Source of the DNA: Sphagnum compactum
Lineage: Eukaryota; Bryophyta; Sphagnopsida; Sphagnales
DNA length: 64,000 bases
Direction: 5' to 3'
Assembly (NCBI GenBank): GCA_965153455.1
Contig: OZ234498.1
Span: 16,244,001 to 16,308,000, forward strand
This document shows, piece by piece, positions 12,415 through 23,866 of the stretch (the first letter of the stretch is position 1; each line of letters begins with the position of its first letter). A program made the translations under genes and the position numbers. Below the pieces are notes generated by a model that saw only the letters and a list, made by a program, of their open reading frames with translations, did not search any database and was not told where the DNA came from.

Positions 12415-12720
12415 TTAACTTAATTTGATTCTGGCCTTTTTCATAAAATCAAAAGTCCAAAATTCCAATGTGAATTTTTCAACATGGTCATTTACTATGA
12501 CCTTTGGCATGCCATTGTGATTTACCAACATATCAATAAACAACCTTATTGTATTCGATATTGTGGTTTTAGTTGGTTCAAATTTCACCAATTTGGAAAA
12601 ATTCATTGACCACCACCAAGATGATGTCTTTTCCTTGTAATTTTAAAAGGCATGTCATAAATTCCATTGAAACTCCTTCATATCAACTAGTCAAAATAGG
12701 TAGGGCCTTATATAACCCAT
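12415..12720 (-). pseudogene. Integrase catalytic core, remnant
   Basis: The frame 12415-12606 reads FSKLVKFEPTKTT..IRLFIDMLVNHNGMPKVIV, followed by DHVEKFTLEFW. This corresponds to the TDRFTK..F.PT..TA..A..F...V..HG.P..I.SDRD..F...FW block of Ty3-type integrases. The second catalytic aspartate lies in the ND step. The frame runs out soon after, so the core is truncated or frameshifted. Confidence 0.7.
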
Positions 12721-12933
12721 ATTTCTTCTTGTTCACCGACTTGGTGCTTTAGCATTTCACACAAATGCACACATAATGTTCTACAACTTCTTTCATTTTG
12801 TGCTAATATAAGTTTTTACTTAAGGTTGCCCTCATGGTCCTTTCCCTGTGGTGTCTTACCATTGGCACATCGTGCATTTCTTGCACAATGTTTACATAAA
12901 TTTCCTTCCAATACATGATTGTTTCCATATAAA

Positions 12934-13682
12934 GGTCCACTCATGGTTGGGGTACCAAAAAGGACTTAAAGATTTTTAAAAACTATTTTTTACAAATAAC
13001 ATTTACACGAAACAAACTTAAGTGAGAAAATTTGAATAGTCCAATATAAGATAATTCATGTGTTAATGGTGAATTTTCACAATCATACATAATTGTGTAT
13101 GAATATTTTAGTTTAAGGCCAAAAATGCAAAAAATCCTAGAAAATCCCAAAATGAGTTTCAATGGACAACGAAACATGTTTTTTGGCATGTTTATTTCCT
13201 TCACATCTAAAACTAGACCTTTTGAACCCATTGAACATAATTTTTCTATCAAATGGTTTTTTAAATGAGTCCTTTGCCTTGTAGCCTTTTCTTTCAAAAT
13301 TTCAAGACTTGAAATTTTTGAATGACTTGGTTTTTCATCAAGTTCATCCAATGAACATGTATTTTCATAGAAAGGGGCATGTTTTTGTTGTCCAAAAAAT
13401 TGAAATCAATTGTATGATTTTATGCCTTCCTTTTGATTACTTTTTTAAAAATATAATTTAGACATTTGATTCCTTTAATTTACAAGACTAAAAAGGACAT
13501 TAACATAGTATCCAAATTATTTTTTAATATTTTTATTAATTAAAAAGACATCATTTTATCTAGTGGCATACAACAATCCACTACAATTACAATAATGTAA
13601 GATAAATAAAAATTAAAAGTTGTCCTTTGCAATCTTTTTTCAATTAGACACTCCTTTTTGGTACCCCAATTGTGAATGGACC
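12934..13682. mobile_element. Non-autonomous DNA element inside the Ty3 remnant, copy 1
   Basis: The ends are inverted: GGTCCACTCATGGTTGGGGT at 12934 and a mirrored TTTTTGGTACCCCAATTGTG running to GGACC at 13682, about 31 bp with a few mismatches. The 749-bp interior has no convincing gene. Its right half matches 16537-16760 in the opposite orientation (for example TGTCCTTTGCAATC and CATACAACAATCCA), which defines a repeat family. It separates the integrase from the RNase H part of the host retrotransposon. Confidence 0.7.
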
Positions 13683-14187
13683 CATAAATAACCCTTCCAA
13701 GAAGGTGATGCCTTTCATTTTCTTCTTGTTGCGCAACTTAACAAAATAGTATTATGTTAAGTGGTCATTCAAATGCCCTTCTCTCACTTTGTGTTCAAAA
13801 TCACTTTCATTTATGAACATGGCACAAATTAGGGTTTGGGTGATCCCCCAAGGCATCTTTCCTTGGTATCATTTATTTCAATTTAATGTATCGAGCACAA
13901 TATTGTGTTTACTTGGTGTATGGATCAATCCTATGTCCTTGAACACCGTGGTGTCATGCCAATGCAAATACTTCATGGTGGCCTAACTTGGTTGCATTTC
14001 GAAATATCTCAAGTCCACACATTGTTCATAAAAACCTTTGTTTTTTACAATCTTAAGTAGTGTTGCCATGTTTTAAGGCAACTTACAACCACAAACAACT
14101 TTATTACATGAGTTGGCCAACTTGTTTTCAAAGACGATAAAATGCCCATCTTGTATCAACACACCTTCAATTGCAAATCCACTTACA

Positions 14188-14400
14188 TCAATGTGCACTT
14201 TTAAATGGATTGGAAAAAATTTGGAACTCGATCACATGAATCAATAATAATCTTTCCTTTAACTTTTCAAACACCTTTTTATGTTCATTTTGCCAATCAA
14301 ATGACAACTCCTTGTGGAAGCCCATGAGTGGTTTGAATAATGCCGAAATATCTTTTATAAATTTTTTGTTGAAGTTGGCCAATCTGAGGAAAGATTTTAT
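14188..14400 (-). pseudogene. RNase H-side region of Ty3 pol, remnant
   Basis: The frame reads ANFNKKFIKDISALFKPL, then FDWQNEHKKVFEKLKERLL. This is the junction downstream of reverse transcriptase seen in Ty3-type elements (YRRFI..FS.IA.PL..L.....F.W......AF..LK..L). It directly follows the polymerase part on the minus strand. Stop codons occur on both sides. Confidence 0.75.
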
Positions 14401-14499
14401 TCCCTTGGTTGTGGCTTTGGCACTTTTTGATGGCTTGGACTAAATTTGGATCACACTTCATAGTTTTTTGAAACATGACATCAAAAAGTCCATTCCTAG

Positions 14500-15000
14500 C
14501 CTTGTGAATTCCATTTTTTCTCAATTTACATAAAACATATTATCTTGAAGCTTTTGCAAGGCATACTCCAAGTGTTAGACATGTTCTTCCACTGATTTAG
14601 AATAAACTAACATTTCATCAATATAAATGATGACAAGTTCATTTAACTCATAATGAAAGATTGATTTCATGAAAGTGGTAAAGGCTAAAGGTGCATTGCA
14701 CAACCCAAACAATATGACCAAAAACTCATAAAAAGTAACCATACTAGTTTTCATTGCCATCTTTTCAACATCCACATCCATAATGTGAATTTGATAATAA
14801 TTTTACTTCAAGTCCATTTGATTGAAGTAACAAACCCAATTTAGATGACTAAACAAGTCATCAATTTGGTGGGAAAGGGTAATTTTTCTTTATGGTGTTT
14901 TTGTTCAAAACACAGTAATCAGTGCACATTTGCAATTTACCATCCTTTTTGTCCAAAAACAAAACTAGGGCTCCATAAAGTGACTTATCGGTTTAATGTA
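14500..15000 (-). pseudogene. Reverse transcriptase core, remnant
   Basis: The N-terminal part (about 14860-14990) reads [20 protein letters not shown], then [18 protein letters not shown]. After a frame break, 14575-14781 continues with EKMAMKTSMVTFYEFLVILF, then GLCNAPLAFTTFM and IIYIDEMLVYSKSVEEHV. These are the ordered blocks of a Ty3-type polymerase. The catalytic YxDD box is altered to YIDE. With the frameshift, this indicates a dead copy. Confidence 0.85.
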
Positions 15001-15382
15001 ATATTTTCCATTAAGTCATTTATTTGATTCATAAGTTCCCCAAGTATTTTATTGAGTCTATAAAAAGCCTTAGAAGGTGATGCCAACCTTAACACAACCT
15101 CAATTTTGTGATCAACATCACAATAAGGGGTAATCGGCTAGGGAGTTTGTCTATTAAAACATTTAAAATTTTATTAAATGTGTTGGATATAGAAGTAGGC
15201 CATTGGTTAACCCCTTTGGCTTTTGCCTTAATACCAAATTCATCTACATGCATAAAAATAAAAAATGAAATCTCTTACAATTCTTGCAAAGAGACTAAGT
15301 GACTACCTACTTAAATTGAACTAACTTTGTACTCAACATCTAAATTAACCAACTTATCAACTAACCTAGCTTTGGTTCTCAA

Positions 15383-15598
15383 CTAAAAGTCACCTCCCAA
15401 AATGTCAACTTTGTAGGTGTCCAAAAAAATGTTTCCTAGGATGGCCTTGAGGTTATCCAACTCGCATATCATGAAATTATTTTCAAACTTGACTCTAACA
15501 CATTCCAACATCACCCCCAACACTACTTTGAGTGCCAATTTCATGTCACTTATGTTAATTACACCTTGATGGGTTTTGCCACCTTCAAAACAGTCCAT
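15383..15598 (-). pseudogene. Aspartic protease-linker region of Ty3 pol, remnant
   Basis: The frame includes the word KAILGNIFLDTYKVDI, matching the pattern D.ILG...L....V.ID that follows the protease fold in plant Ty3 elements. The catalytic DSGA/DTGA motif is not present in readable form. The position, upstream of the polymerase on the same strand, supports the call. Confidence 0.5.
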
Positions 15599-15719
15599 TC
15601 TAATTGTTCAACCACATTTGGTTTTATAAAATGTGTGGCTCCTAAATCTATCAAACATAAAACCCATGTTAATTCCCACTTTACATTTAAACAAGATTAA
15701 GTTTGACCCCAATTTGGCC

Positions 15720-16365
15720 ACACTTGCCTTGGTAAAAAAAGTCATTTTTTTGGTAAATCATGCCTTATTTTAATTGAGAGTGTCATGCATTTACATGCTA
15801 TTAACATGTCATAAAATCAAGAATATGCCAAATTTGTGATTAAATTTAGATTTTCAATTGCAATAAAAAGACATTTATGTAAAAATGTAACATACATACT
15901 CCAAATATATAGTAATAGACTTTTGAAGTTGAAAAATATGGACTGGTTTTCTATTTGTGCATCTTTACACATGCATTTTTGTGTATGGTTTTTATTTACT
16001 ATATCTTATAAGGATTTAACATATGATATGTTAAAGAAATAGGAACATAGATGCTAAAAGTTTGTTAAAAAAACTTTGACCAAGAACAAAAGAACCTTTG
16101 AATGACTTGAAAATATTTTCATAAATCCATATCATAATCATTTTCTGAGGGATTTCAATTTGTTTCTCTTAATATGCATGTTAAATTTTTTTCTAAAATG
16201 GCTTATCTTCATATGGATTTTTGAAAATTCATTAACCACCATGTAATTCCTCATTTAACCAATGATATCAATATAGATTTACCATTTTAACATTACAATA
16301 TGGACTTATAAAGAATGGTGTATTTACCAAAAATGAACCACCCTAGTTTGCAACCACCACCTTGC
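15720..16365. mobile_element. Non-autonomous DNA element, related copy 2
   Basis: The right end (AAAAATGAACCACCCTAG..CACC to about 16365) resembles the right end of the element at 21701-22445. The interior word CTTTTGAAGTTGAAAAATAT (near 15918) recurs there as CTTTTGAAGTCAAAAAATAT. The left end near 15720 (GTCATTTTTTTGGTAAAT) mirrors TTTACCAAAAATGAACC at the right. It splits the protease from the gag part of the Ty3 remnant. The left boundary is approximate. Confidence 0.5.
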
Positions 16366-16536
16366 CTTTGTGGGGAAACCTCTCCCACTTTTTCTTTTTA
16401 TCCCTTTCAAACCCACCTTGGGCTTAGGAACTTCTACTTTTGGGATGACCACTTTGGCAACCATTGTATTTGCAGAATGTGAAGTCATCTTCCATACACA
16501 TTGCCATTTTCATGATTTCATGGTAGATGTTTTGGA
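16366..16536 (-). pseudogene. Possible gag zinc-knuckle fragment
   Basis: On the minus strand the short stretch reads FTFCKYNGCQSGHPKS, which looks like a worn CX2CX4H-type knuckle with altered spacing, followed by basic residues. It lies between two insertions where the end of gag should be. The call rests mainly on position. Confidence 0.3.
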
Positions 16537-17295
16537 TTTGAACATATTCATGGTTAAAGTACCCAAAAGGATTATCTAACAAAAAATGATTGCAAAGGAC
16601 TATTTTCAATTTGTACAATATTTATTTCCTTATAATGATAATGGATTGTTGTATACTTATAACTAAAATGACGTCATGTTAAACTATTATAAAAATATCA
16701 AATAAAAATAAATTGGATACAATATAAATGTCCTTTCGAGTCAATTTACATAATTTGAGTTTTTGTTTTAATTACAATTTTCAACTTAAAGGAATAAAAA
16801 GGAATGCACTAATTAATGTAATTGACTTTTATTTTATTTTATGGAATTTTTTTTTCTAAATTTATGTTTAATAATGTTCATTAAATGCATTTGATTAAAT
16901 CATACATGGAACAAGAATTTTGAAAGTTGCATTATTCATTCCAAAAAGGTTGTAATGAAAATGACTATATCTTTCGACCATTTGGTTGATTGTTTATCTT
17001 CACTAGGCTTAGAATTTGTGGCCCCAAGTGTAAGTCACATATATGCAGGAAATAATCGTTCAAGACAACATGTCAAGTTATCTTTAAAAATTCATGTATT
17101 GTTTTCTACATTTTTGGTTTTTCACCAAAATATTGATGCATAGTTACATCCGCCACCATATGAACTATCATAATTTGAATTTTCCAAATCTTCACATTTA
17201 AATTATTCCATGTAGATTACGTATTTGGTAGATAACACAAACAAAGTCCTTGAATCCTATGTCCAAAAAGTGGTACCTTTGTCATGAATATGCTT
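16537..17295. mobile_element. Non-autonomous DNA element, copy 3 (inverted relative to copy 1)
   Basis: The left end (ATTCATGGTTAAAGTACCC at about 16544) and right end (TCCAAAAAGTGGTACC..GTCATGAATATG to about 17295) are diverged versions of the 12934-13682 termini. The left 220 bases match the reverse complement of 13460-13660, including TTGCAAAGGAC and TGGATTGTTGTATAC. At about 755 bp it is nearly the length of copy 1. It has no coding capacity. Confidence 0.6.
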
Positions 17296-18090
17296 GTTTC
17301 ATTCCTTTGAAAATTAACTTGTGAACCTAAGGTTGTAAGGGTAAGCCATGAAGGAAGTGGGTGTACTCTTCCCCTTGGTGCAAGCTTAATAATTCCTACC
17401 CATCCTTCAAGATTTGGTTGTGTGAAGTAAACCTTTTGTTCAATTTTTTGTCTTGAAGTTGTTCCAAGATATCATCCCCATTAGATCCAATTAAATGTCC
17501 TTTTGCGCCATCAACCATTCCATCACATGGTCTTAAAGCAAAAACTAAGCCATTTGAAGTTGACTTACATCAACCTTTTTTTTATTGGCATAAAATCACT
17601 AGAAAGAGAAGGAAGAAAGTTCCTTACAAAATCTCTTAAAAGGAAAAAAGGAATTTTAAAAAATCACCATGTATATATCTCGTTGGGGTTGTGAAACTAG
17701 ATCGCCATAGTGCAATGGAAACCTTAACCTAGATCACCTACTTTAATTTGTTGTGACATATAACCCATCACCAATGGACATTGTTAGATTTAGGTCAATC
17801 GTCGACCAACTCCATGAACAATAGATCTTTTGCCAATAAACCATAATTCGTTAATGTCTTTTATCACCATTTCTTATGGTGATTATGGAGTGACCATCAC
17901 CACTTTGAAAGTAATGAGTGTTGGGAGTGGAGGAGCTTGTGGAATTATGATGTGAAAGAGGGGAGTGCATTTTTCATCACCAAATTGAACTGTGAATACA
18001 ATCAGCTGCCAAACTTTGAAATGTAAACATGTTTTCTACTTCTTTTTGCATTGTTCACTAATCATTGAATTGTGTGTTGTCTAAGCTCAG
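17296..18090. other. No supported gene; possibly more Ty3 gag
   Basis: On the minus strand, broken frames between 17300 and 17700 have a charged composition that could be gag upstream of the Ty3 remnant, but no motif proves it. The remainder is plain AT-rich sequence. Confidence 0.25.
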
Positions 18091-18099
18091 TATGAAATG

Positions 18100-18611
18100 T
18101 GTTCATTGCATTTTGTAGATTGTCCATGCACATTGCACTTCTTTTGTGAATTGTGAATTATGTTATTTGAATTCGATGGAATTGGGAATTTGGAGTATGG
18201 AGTTTGGTTTAAGGTTAATAGTTGTGCACACTATAATGTTCATCACATTATATAGAATATCCATGCACTTCTTTTGTGAGTGTTGATTATTCTCTGAACT
18301 TCAGGAGTTTGGTGAGTTGGTGACTAGTCATGTGCATTGTGATGATCATTGCGTTCTATAGTTTGTCCATGCACTTCCTTTGTGAATTGTGAATGGTTCT
18401 TTGAGCTTTTTGGAGTTTGGAGTTTGTTGAGTCGATGATTGGTTATGCACATTACGATGTTCATCATGTTTTGTAGATTGTCCATGCACTTTCTTTGTGA
18501 GTTATGAATGTTTTCTGAGTTTTTTGGAGTTTGGAGTTTGCAATTTAGTTTAGGGTTAATGGTCATGTGCACTATGATGTTCATTGTATTCTATAGACTA
18601 CCTATGCATTT
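18100..18611. repeat. Satellite of about 105-137 bp units, left part
   Basis: The word TCCATGCAC (or CTATGCAT) recurs at about 18124, 18261, 18366, 18481 and 18601. Each is followed by TTC/TTTGTGA..TTGTGAAT, GGAGTTTGGAGTTTG and GTCATGTGCA. Units are diverged, so the array is old. It resumes at 19237 after an insertion. Confidence 0.75.
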
Positions 18612-19236
18612 TGGTAGAAGTGAAATTTAATCCCTACATAATTATTTCACACTACTATAATAATAGATTTGCATTACAACATGCACACATTCACAATTTT
18701 TGCCTTGATTCTAACACACTTAATCTTGCAGTTCATTAAAACATTAAATTCATGGTTATTTCATATAACTAAAATCTACATATCAGAATACAATCTAGAC
18801 AAATCTAGAGACAGAATTACAACTCATTTCATCATACTCTGATATTACAAAAAACTCACACAACAATATGAACATAGATTCACTACATAAATATTTGCTT
18901 CTCTATATTACTAAAACTAAATCAGAATCATAACAGAATTCCATGTTTTGTTGAAAATGAAAACAAAACAACAAATAAAATATGTGGTCTATCAAAAATA
19001 TAATTTCTGGTTTTCTACTACAAAGTACCTACAGCTATCTTTACTCCTTCAAAATTGTGTCCTCGAATAATCCTCCTCTTCCCTAAATCTTCTATCTTTG
19101 GGCAGTCCCAAATCACATCATCATGAAAAAAACCTAACAAGAATTCAAAATTTAAAACTTCAATGCTCCATGAACAGTCCCTGTCTTAAATGCCCTATTC
19201 ATCCAAATCATGTAATCATCCTACCCCCTTAACACA
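18612..19236. mobile_element. Insertion of about 620 bp within the satellite
   Basis: The satellite unit breaks after TGCATTTT and resumes at ACATTTCTTTTATGAG, so CATTT may be a short target duplication. The inserted sequence is AT-rich, has no long frame, and shows no clear terminal repeat. Its class is unknown. Confidence 0.4.
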
Positions 19237-19520
19237 TTTCTTTTATGAGTCATGAATGTACTTTGAACTTTTTAGAGTCTGGAGTCTATTGAATTAGTGA
19301 TTGGTCATGTGCATTACAATGTTCATCACATTTTGTAGATTGTCCATGCACTTTCCTTTGTGAGTTACGAATGTAGAGTTTGGAGTTTGATGAATCGGTG
19401 ATTTGTGAATTTTCTTTGTGAATGTTCTCTAATTTAATAAAACTTTTAACTCCGGTGACTAGTTATGCCCATTGCGATTAGTTTTGTAAATTGCCTATGC
19501 ACATTGCAAATTTGTTTTGA
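19237..19520. repeat. Satellite, right part
   Basis: This continues the 18.1-18.6 kb array with GAGTCTGGAGTCT, GTCATGTGCATTAC, TTTTGTAGATTGTCCATGCA (19332-19351) and a last decayed unit near 19492. Confidence 0.7.
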
Positions 19521-19644
19521 AGGTTTCTGTTGTATGTTGTGTGAATTCAATAGCTTCAGTAGGGAATGTGAAGCGTCAAATAAACAATGTCCTACCTTTT
19601 TTCTTCAAGTGTAGTCACAATCATGATGACACATCTCCTTTAAT

Positions 19645-20190
19645 TTGGTGATCTTGCCTAAGTTTCAATCAATGTCATCTTCTGAAACAACCTTGAGTGG
19701 AAGTAAGTTTGAATCAAATTTGGAATTAAGGCACAACATTATTACGATGCAATTGATGTGTTCAAGTGATTTACTAACTTTCATTCTATTTGTTACACCC
19801 AACGTGTTTGAGATTTATGTTTTGCCAAATGAAAAAGATAAACCACTCCCAAGGAAACCTAAAAAAAATACAATTCCTTTTGCAAGTGTAGAAGATCTGG
19901 ACTACCCGATCTTCGTGGGAAAAAGTGTTCAAGTGTGATTATGGAAAAATTAATTGCATGAAGTGCATTGTGTATTTGGTTGTGAAGGGAACGGATATCA
20001 TTTTGTGTCCTAAATTTCACATGATTGAAAAGCATGTGGGAATGACAAAAACAATCCAAGATAAGCCACATTCAAGGGCAAGAAGGAAAGGGAGATTGAT
20101 GTGAATAAGGAATGTAGCCATGGCAAGAATGAGGGAACATATTTTCAACAAAAATGTATTTCCATTGCTAAACAAGTGATCAAGGAGGCT
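19645..20190 (+). pseudogene. hAT transposase remnant 1, N-terminal zinc-finger part
   Basis: After frame changes the translation reads CMKCIVYLVVKGTDIILCPK, then FHMIEKHVGMTKTIQDKP. This resembles the BED-like finger at the start of a plant hAT transposase family (C..C..KGTDVI..PK...L.KH.G..K...D.P). The catalytic part follows at 22446 after AT-rich filler and an inserted element. Stops make it non-functional. Confidence 0.55.
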
Positions 20191-20490
20191 TGAAGGGGGA
20201 AAGAGGAAGAAAAAAACAACAATTTGTCACAATTTTACATATGTTATACTAGGGCCAACCTATGTTGGAGTTTGAGGTGGTGTGTTAAACTGTGGAATTC
20301 GGTAACCTAGTTATCATCAAGGGAAAAGGTTGCCGAATAAAGAAAGGAATAAGAACAAAAATAAAACACAAGAGTAAGATTTTTTTTTTGTCTACCTACT
20401 ATCCTGTAGCAACTATCGTCCTGCAATAGCTACCATCTTGCATTAGTTACCATCATGTAATAAACTTGAAAGAAGACCCACAACTGCCTG

Positions 20491-20650
20491 CAGACCTTCG
20501 ATAGTTGCTACCTACCATCTATAACACCTTCAGGCCTTTTATAGTTGTTGCCTACCATTTATAGTGCTTGCAAACCCTTTGTGGTTGTTGCTTATCATCT
20601 ACACTACCTTTAGACCCCTTGTGGCTGTTGTTTATCGTTTGTAGCAATGT
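20491..20650. repeat. 40-bp tandem repeat, four units
   Basis: Units start at 20491, 20531, 20571 and 20611 (CAGACC, CAGGCC, CAAACC, TAGACC), an exact 40-base period. Each carries TAGTTGTTGCCTACCATCT or a variant. It lies inside the spacer of the hAT remnant. Confidence 0.75.
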
Positions 20651-21700
20651 TACCTTCCTTACAAACCCCAAATCCCATGTCTACCTCCTTACTACTACCT
20701 TTTAATGGCAACTATTATCTTGTGGCAAAAGGTAATTTCTATTATAGAGACAAAGAACAAAGAAAGAATATCCTATTGCTCTTGTAAAAGAAACAAAAAA
20801 CTACTACATAAAACATAACAAAACATTATGCAATCTTAATGTGTATTACCTTCCCCCACTATCTAACATCTTCCAAGTATAACAAAATAAAAAAAATATG
20901 ATATACTTTTAACCATTTTCCATTACAAGAATCAAAGTACAAGATACTTCCATACTTTCCACCTGTATTTCCAATGCCAGAAACATGCTATTTGCCAAGA
21001 AAAAGATCTCCCAGAAACTCTAATCTTGAATACCATCTTTAATACAATATTTAATATAATATCCTTTTTCTGCCCCCTCAAGAGATATATAAGGAACCCA
21101 AGAATGACATTCACCACATAAAGGTGGAGTCTTTATCCTTTTAAATTTCTTTATCCTCCTAGATATCTTTATCCCAATCCCTTCCACACATTTAATTAAG
21201 GGAAATCCATCCATCCCTTATCCGGCACTTGGACTAGTTAACTTATATGGCTTCACCCCTTAGTAAATAGAAAATGATAAGTAGGATATTTACCACTTGT
21301 AATTATTGGTTGCCTTTCTAAGTGAACTAGACTAGGATATTATTTTTGAATAACTAATATTACTTTTATTAGAATTCCTCCTAGAATTAACTTTTAATTA
21401 TTTTGTCTCATGAAGGTAGTTCATTGTACGATGGTACTACCATCAAAAAACACTTTCATTCTAAAATTATACTGAAATTGTTTTGCCATCTAATGGTAAC
21501 TACCATCCAATGATGGTATTTCCGTCTCCTAACACCCATGGTGTTTAACCAACATAAGCCATTTTTTTACCCTTTAACATGATGAAACCATTGTTTTTTT
21601 TTTTCAATGTTCCCATGAGCCCTACAAATCAATGCTCAATGATTTTGCCAAATTGGGTAATGGTTGAATGCTTACACAAACATGTGCTTAAGAAAATGTG
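20651..21700. other. No supported gene
   Basis: AT-rich sequence with frames of at most 64 codons and no motif. It forms part of the spacer between the hAT N-terminal and catalytic remnants. Confidence 0.45.
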
Positions 21701-22445
21701 GGGTGAATGTAAGGTTGAATGGTTCACTTTTGGACCAAAATGACCAATTGTTCTTGGGTACCTTTCATTCAAATGCATATGGTGAATAATATATCCTTGA
21801 ATCTACTAATCAAGGGACTTGGATCTAAACCAACAATTTTATTATGAAGATAATTATGTAATTATTTTTTGAAAAAAAAATCATTTGCGAGAAGCAATGA
21901 ACTTTTGAAGTCAAAAAATATAGACTAGTCATTTGATTGAAACATCACAAAACAGAAAAAAATTATATTGATTCACATTCTAAATTTGTTATTGGGATTC
22001 ACTATATGATGAGATGATAAACTCAAATGAAGAATCTTTTTTTTTGAAAACCTTAACCATTTAATAGTTAGGGACTTTTGAATGGTTAAAATTGGACCAT
22101 ATTTTCATAAGTCCCTATAAATTGCAATTTTTCTTTGTTTTTCAAATTTTTTGTCCCAAAAACATATATATTTTGAAATTTTTACTTGGGGTCATATTCA
22201 TATGGATTTTGCGGGTTGTCCTTTTAGGACTTCCAAATTGAAAAGTAACATCAACTTCTGTCAATGTAAATGTTGTAGATTTGTGAGGATTTTTAGGTGA
22301 TTGAACATTTATTAGTCAAAGATTACAATAATGAGATTTTTTTAAGTAAGAATTATGTCTATTTGAACTTTTTAATGAATTTCCTAGGGACTTGTAAGGA
22401 GTTTTAAATCATCCAAAAGTGAACCACCGTAGCTTACATTCACCC
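21701..22445. mobile_element. Non-autonomous DNA element inside hAT remnant 1
   Basis: The left end GGGTGAATGTAAG..TGGTTCACTTTTGGA is mirrored at the right by TCCAAAAGTGAACCA..CTTACATTCACCC, about 33 bp with a few mismatches. The 745-bp interior shares words with 15720-16365, so they belong to one family. There is no coding capacity. The GGGTG start is hAT-like, but no 8-bp target duplication was found. Confidence 0.75.
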
Positions 22446-23180
22446 TGTGAACCATTGTTGTAAATTTGAAGTATTTTTCTTCTTCATGTGATGAAATCAC
22501 CATGATTGATAACCAATCATGGGTTTCAATTCATTGTTACATTGTTTAAGATTGGTGTCATTTGCTTGTATTGATTTTTATAGCATAGGTCATTCAAGGA
22601 GGGGATTCTAATAATTTGACTAAAGTTATTATGGATGTTTTTAAAAACATGTAAGTGTTTCTGATATAGATGTTGCTGCAAAATTGTTGTCATTTGGCAT
22701 TGATGGTGTAAATCTTTTCCAAGGGGTGAAAAATGGTGTTACACACCAAATACAAGATAAGTATGTTCCCCACTTAGAGGGCATTCATTGCATGGCACAT
22801 CACACTAATCGAACGATGTGAACTTTGTTTCAACTCCTTGTTGTGAATTGCATAGAAGATTTGTTTCTATTATTATTATTATTATTCATAACATGAAAAG
22901 GCACCTTGAATTTCTAATGCATGTAAATTTTATGATGGTGAAGGGGATCAAGATTTTTTAGAATGTAAGAACATGTTGGATTAACATGCTGAATCCAACA
23001 AAATAGGTTATATCCATGTACATGCCATTAGTTGCAAAGATGGTTGAAGACAATCCATTTCTCATTGCTATTGAGGTGAATTTCAAGCTTTTTCGTGATG
23101 TGAATTTGCTCATTTTTATTTTTTGTTTCATGCCCATGCTTGAAGTTGTTTGTGCATTAAACAAATTTACATAGAAACAA
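22446..23180 (+). pseudogene. hAT transposase remnant 1, catalytic part
   Basis: The broken translation runs in family order: a DEITMIDNQSWVSIHC segment, then GGDSNNLTKVIMDVF, LLSFGIDGVNLFQGVKNGV and GIHCMAHHTN. After frame breaks come NVRTCWINMLNPTK, PLVAKMVEDNP and FCFMPMLEVVCALNKF. These correspond to the RNase H-like core of a plant hAT family with the HCMAHRTNL block. Several stop codons and frame changes make it a dead copy. Confidence 0.85.
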
Positions 23181-23229
23181 GATGTTTTTTGTTTAAGATT
23201 ACGTTGTAAACATCAAAATTTGCCAAGGA

Positions 23230-23535
23230 TAGTTGTATTATCAATATTTGAATCCTCCCACAAAGTATACATATGACATTTTCAAGTATCATAAAGTTCC
23301 AAGATTCGGTTGATTATAATCACAACATAATGCATCTGAAATTGAAAACAAGTTCATTGGACTTCAACACTTTAGGTGTTGAAATATATTCATGTTCTGA
23401 ATTTGCAGGTTTCACTTTTCGTTTTACATGTTTAGATGTCCATGGCCAAAAATCGAAGTGTTTCTTGATACTTTCAAAAACCTTGTGGATGATGCAAAAA
23501 CATCTTGTTCAAGTTTTTTGTTTCAACCCATGATT
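23230..23535 (+). pseudogene. hAT transposase remnant 1, post-catalytic part
   Basis: The frame at 23273-23533 reads NTLGVEIYSCSEFAGFTFRF, then CLDVHGQKSKCF. A neighbouring frame gives DTFKNLVDDAKTSC. This is the segment upstream of the C-terminal dimerisation region in the same hAT family. The matching next segment (ELASRF) appears only at about 29985, so the gene is opened here by a 6.45-kb insertion. Confidence 0.65.
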
Positions 23536-23674
23536 TGTTTTGATCTTTGAATTTACATTTGAATTTTGTAAAATTTCCAGTTGCTATTTGGGTTTTCACT
23601 ATGAGAAAATTGTGTCCATTGCAACTTGTCCGATGTAATTAGAAAGTGTCCAATCTTATATATAAAGTGCCTTG

Positions 23675-23790
23675 TCTGTCCGTCGAGGTCCTGAAAGTCG
23701 AGGTCTTGTCCGTCCGTCGAGGTCCTGAAACCCAGATCGGGACCCGCCTGTCCGTCCGTCTGGTCGAGGTCCTGAAACCCAGATCCCAAA
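23675..23790. repeat. GC-rich tandem repeat of GTCCGTCCGTCGAGGTCCTG units
   Basis: Three imperfect units share GTCGAGGTCCTGAAA, and two of them continue with CCCAGATC. The base composition contrasts with the AT-rich flanks. Confidence 0.8.
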
Positions 23791-23866
23791 TTGTAAAAGT
23801 AAAATAACCACCCAAAAACCTGCCTGGCTCCTCTTTTCCAGGTTTTTGTGAAACCCAACAGTTCTG

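Larger units (their letters stand above)
11813..17295 (-). mobile_element. Decayed Ty3-type chromovirus with nested insertions
   Basis: Reading leftwards, the remnant has the gene order of a chromodomain-bearing Ty3 retrotransposon: probable gag, protease, reverse transcriptase, RNase H, integrase, chromodomain. All parts carry stop codons and frame changes, so it is dead. Three non-autonomous elements (12934-13682, 15720-16365, 16537-17295) sit inside it and separate the protein pieces. The LTR-like repeat at 10620-11210 may be its 3' LTR. A matching 5' LTR was not found. Confidence 0.8.

Noticed and set aside
18100-18611. Possible CRISPR-like array (regularly spaced repeats)
   Set aside because: Spacers are themselves part of the repeated unit, spacing is irregular, and the setting is a plant genome. 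It is a satellite.
23553-23858. 101-codon minus frame with DLDGQ-like repeats
   Set aside because: It is a by-product of the GC-rich tandem repeat, with no independent support.
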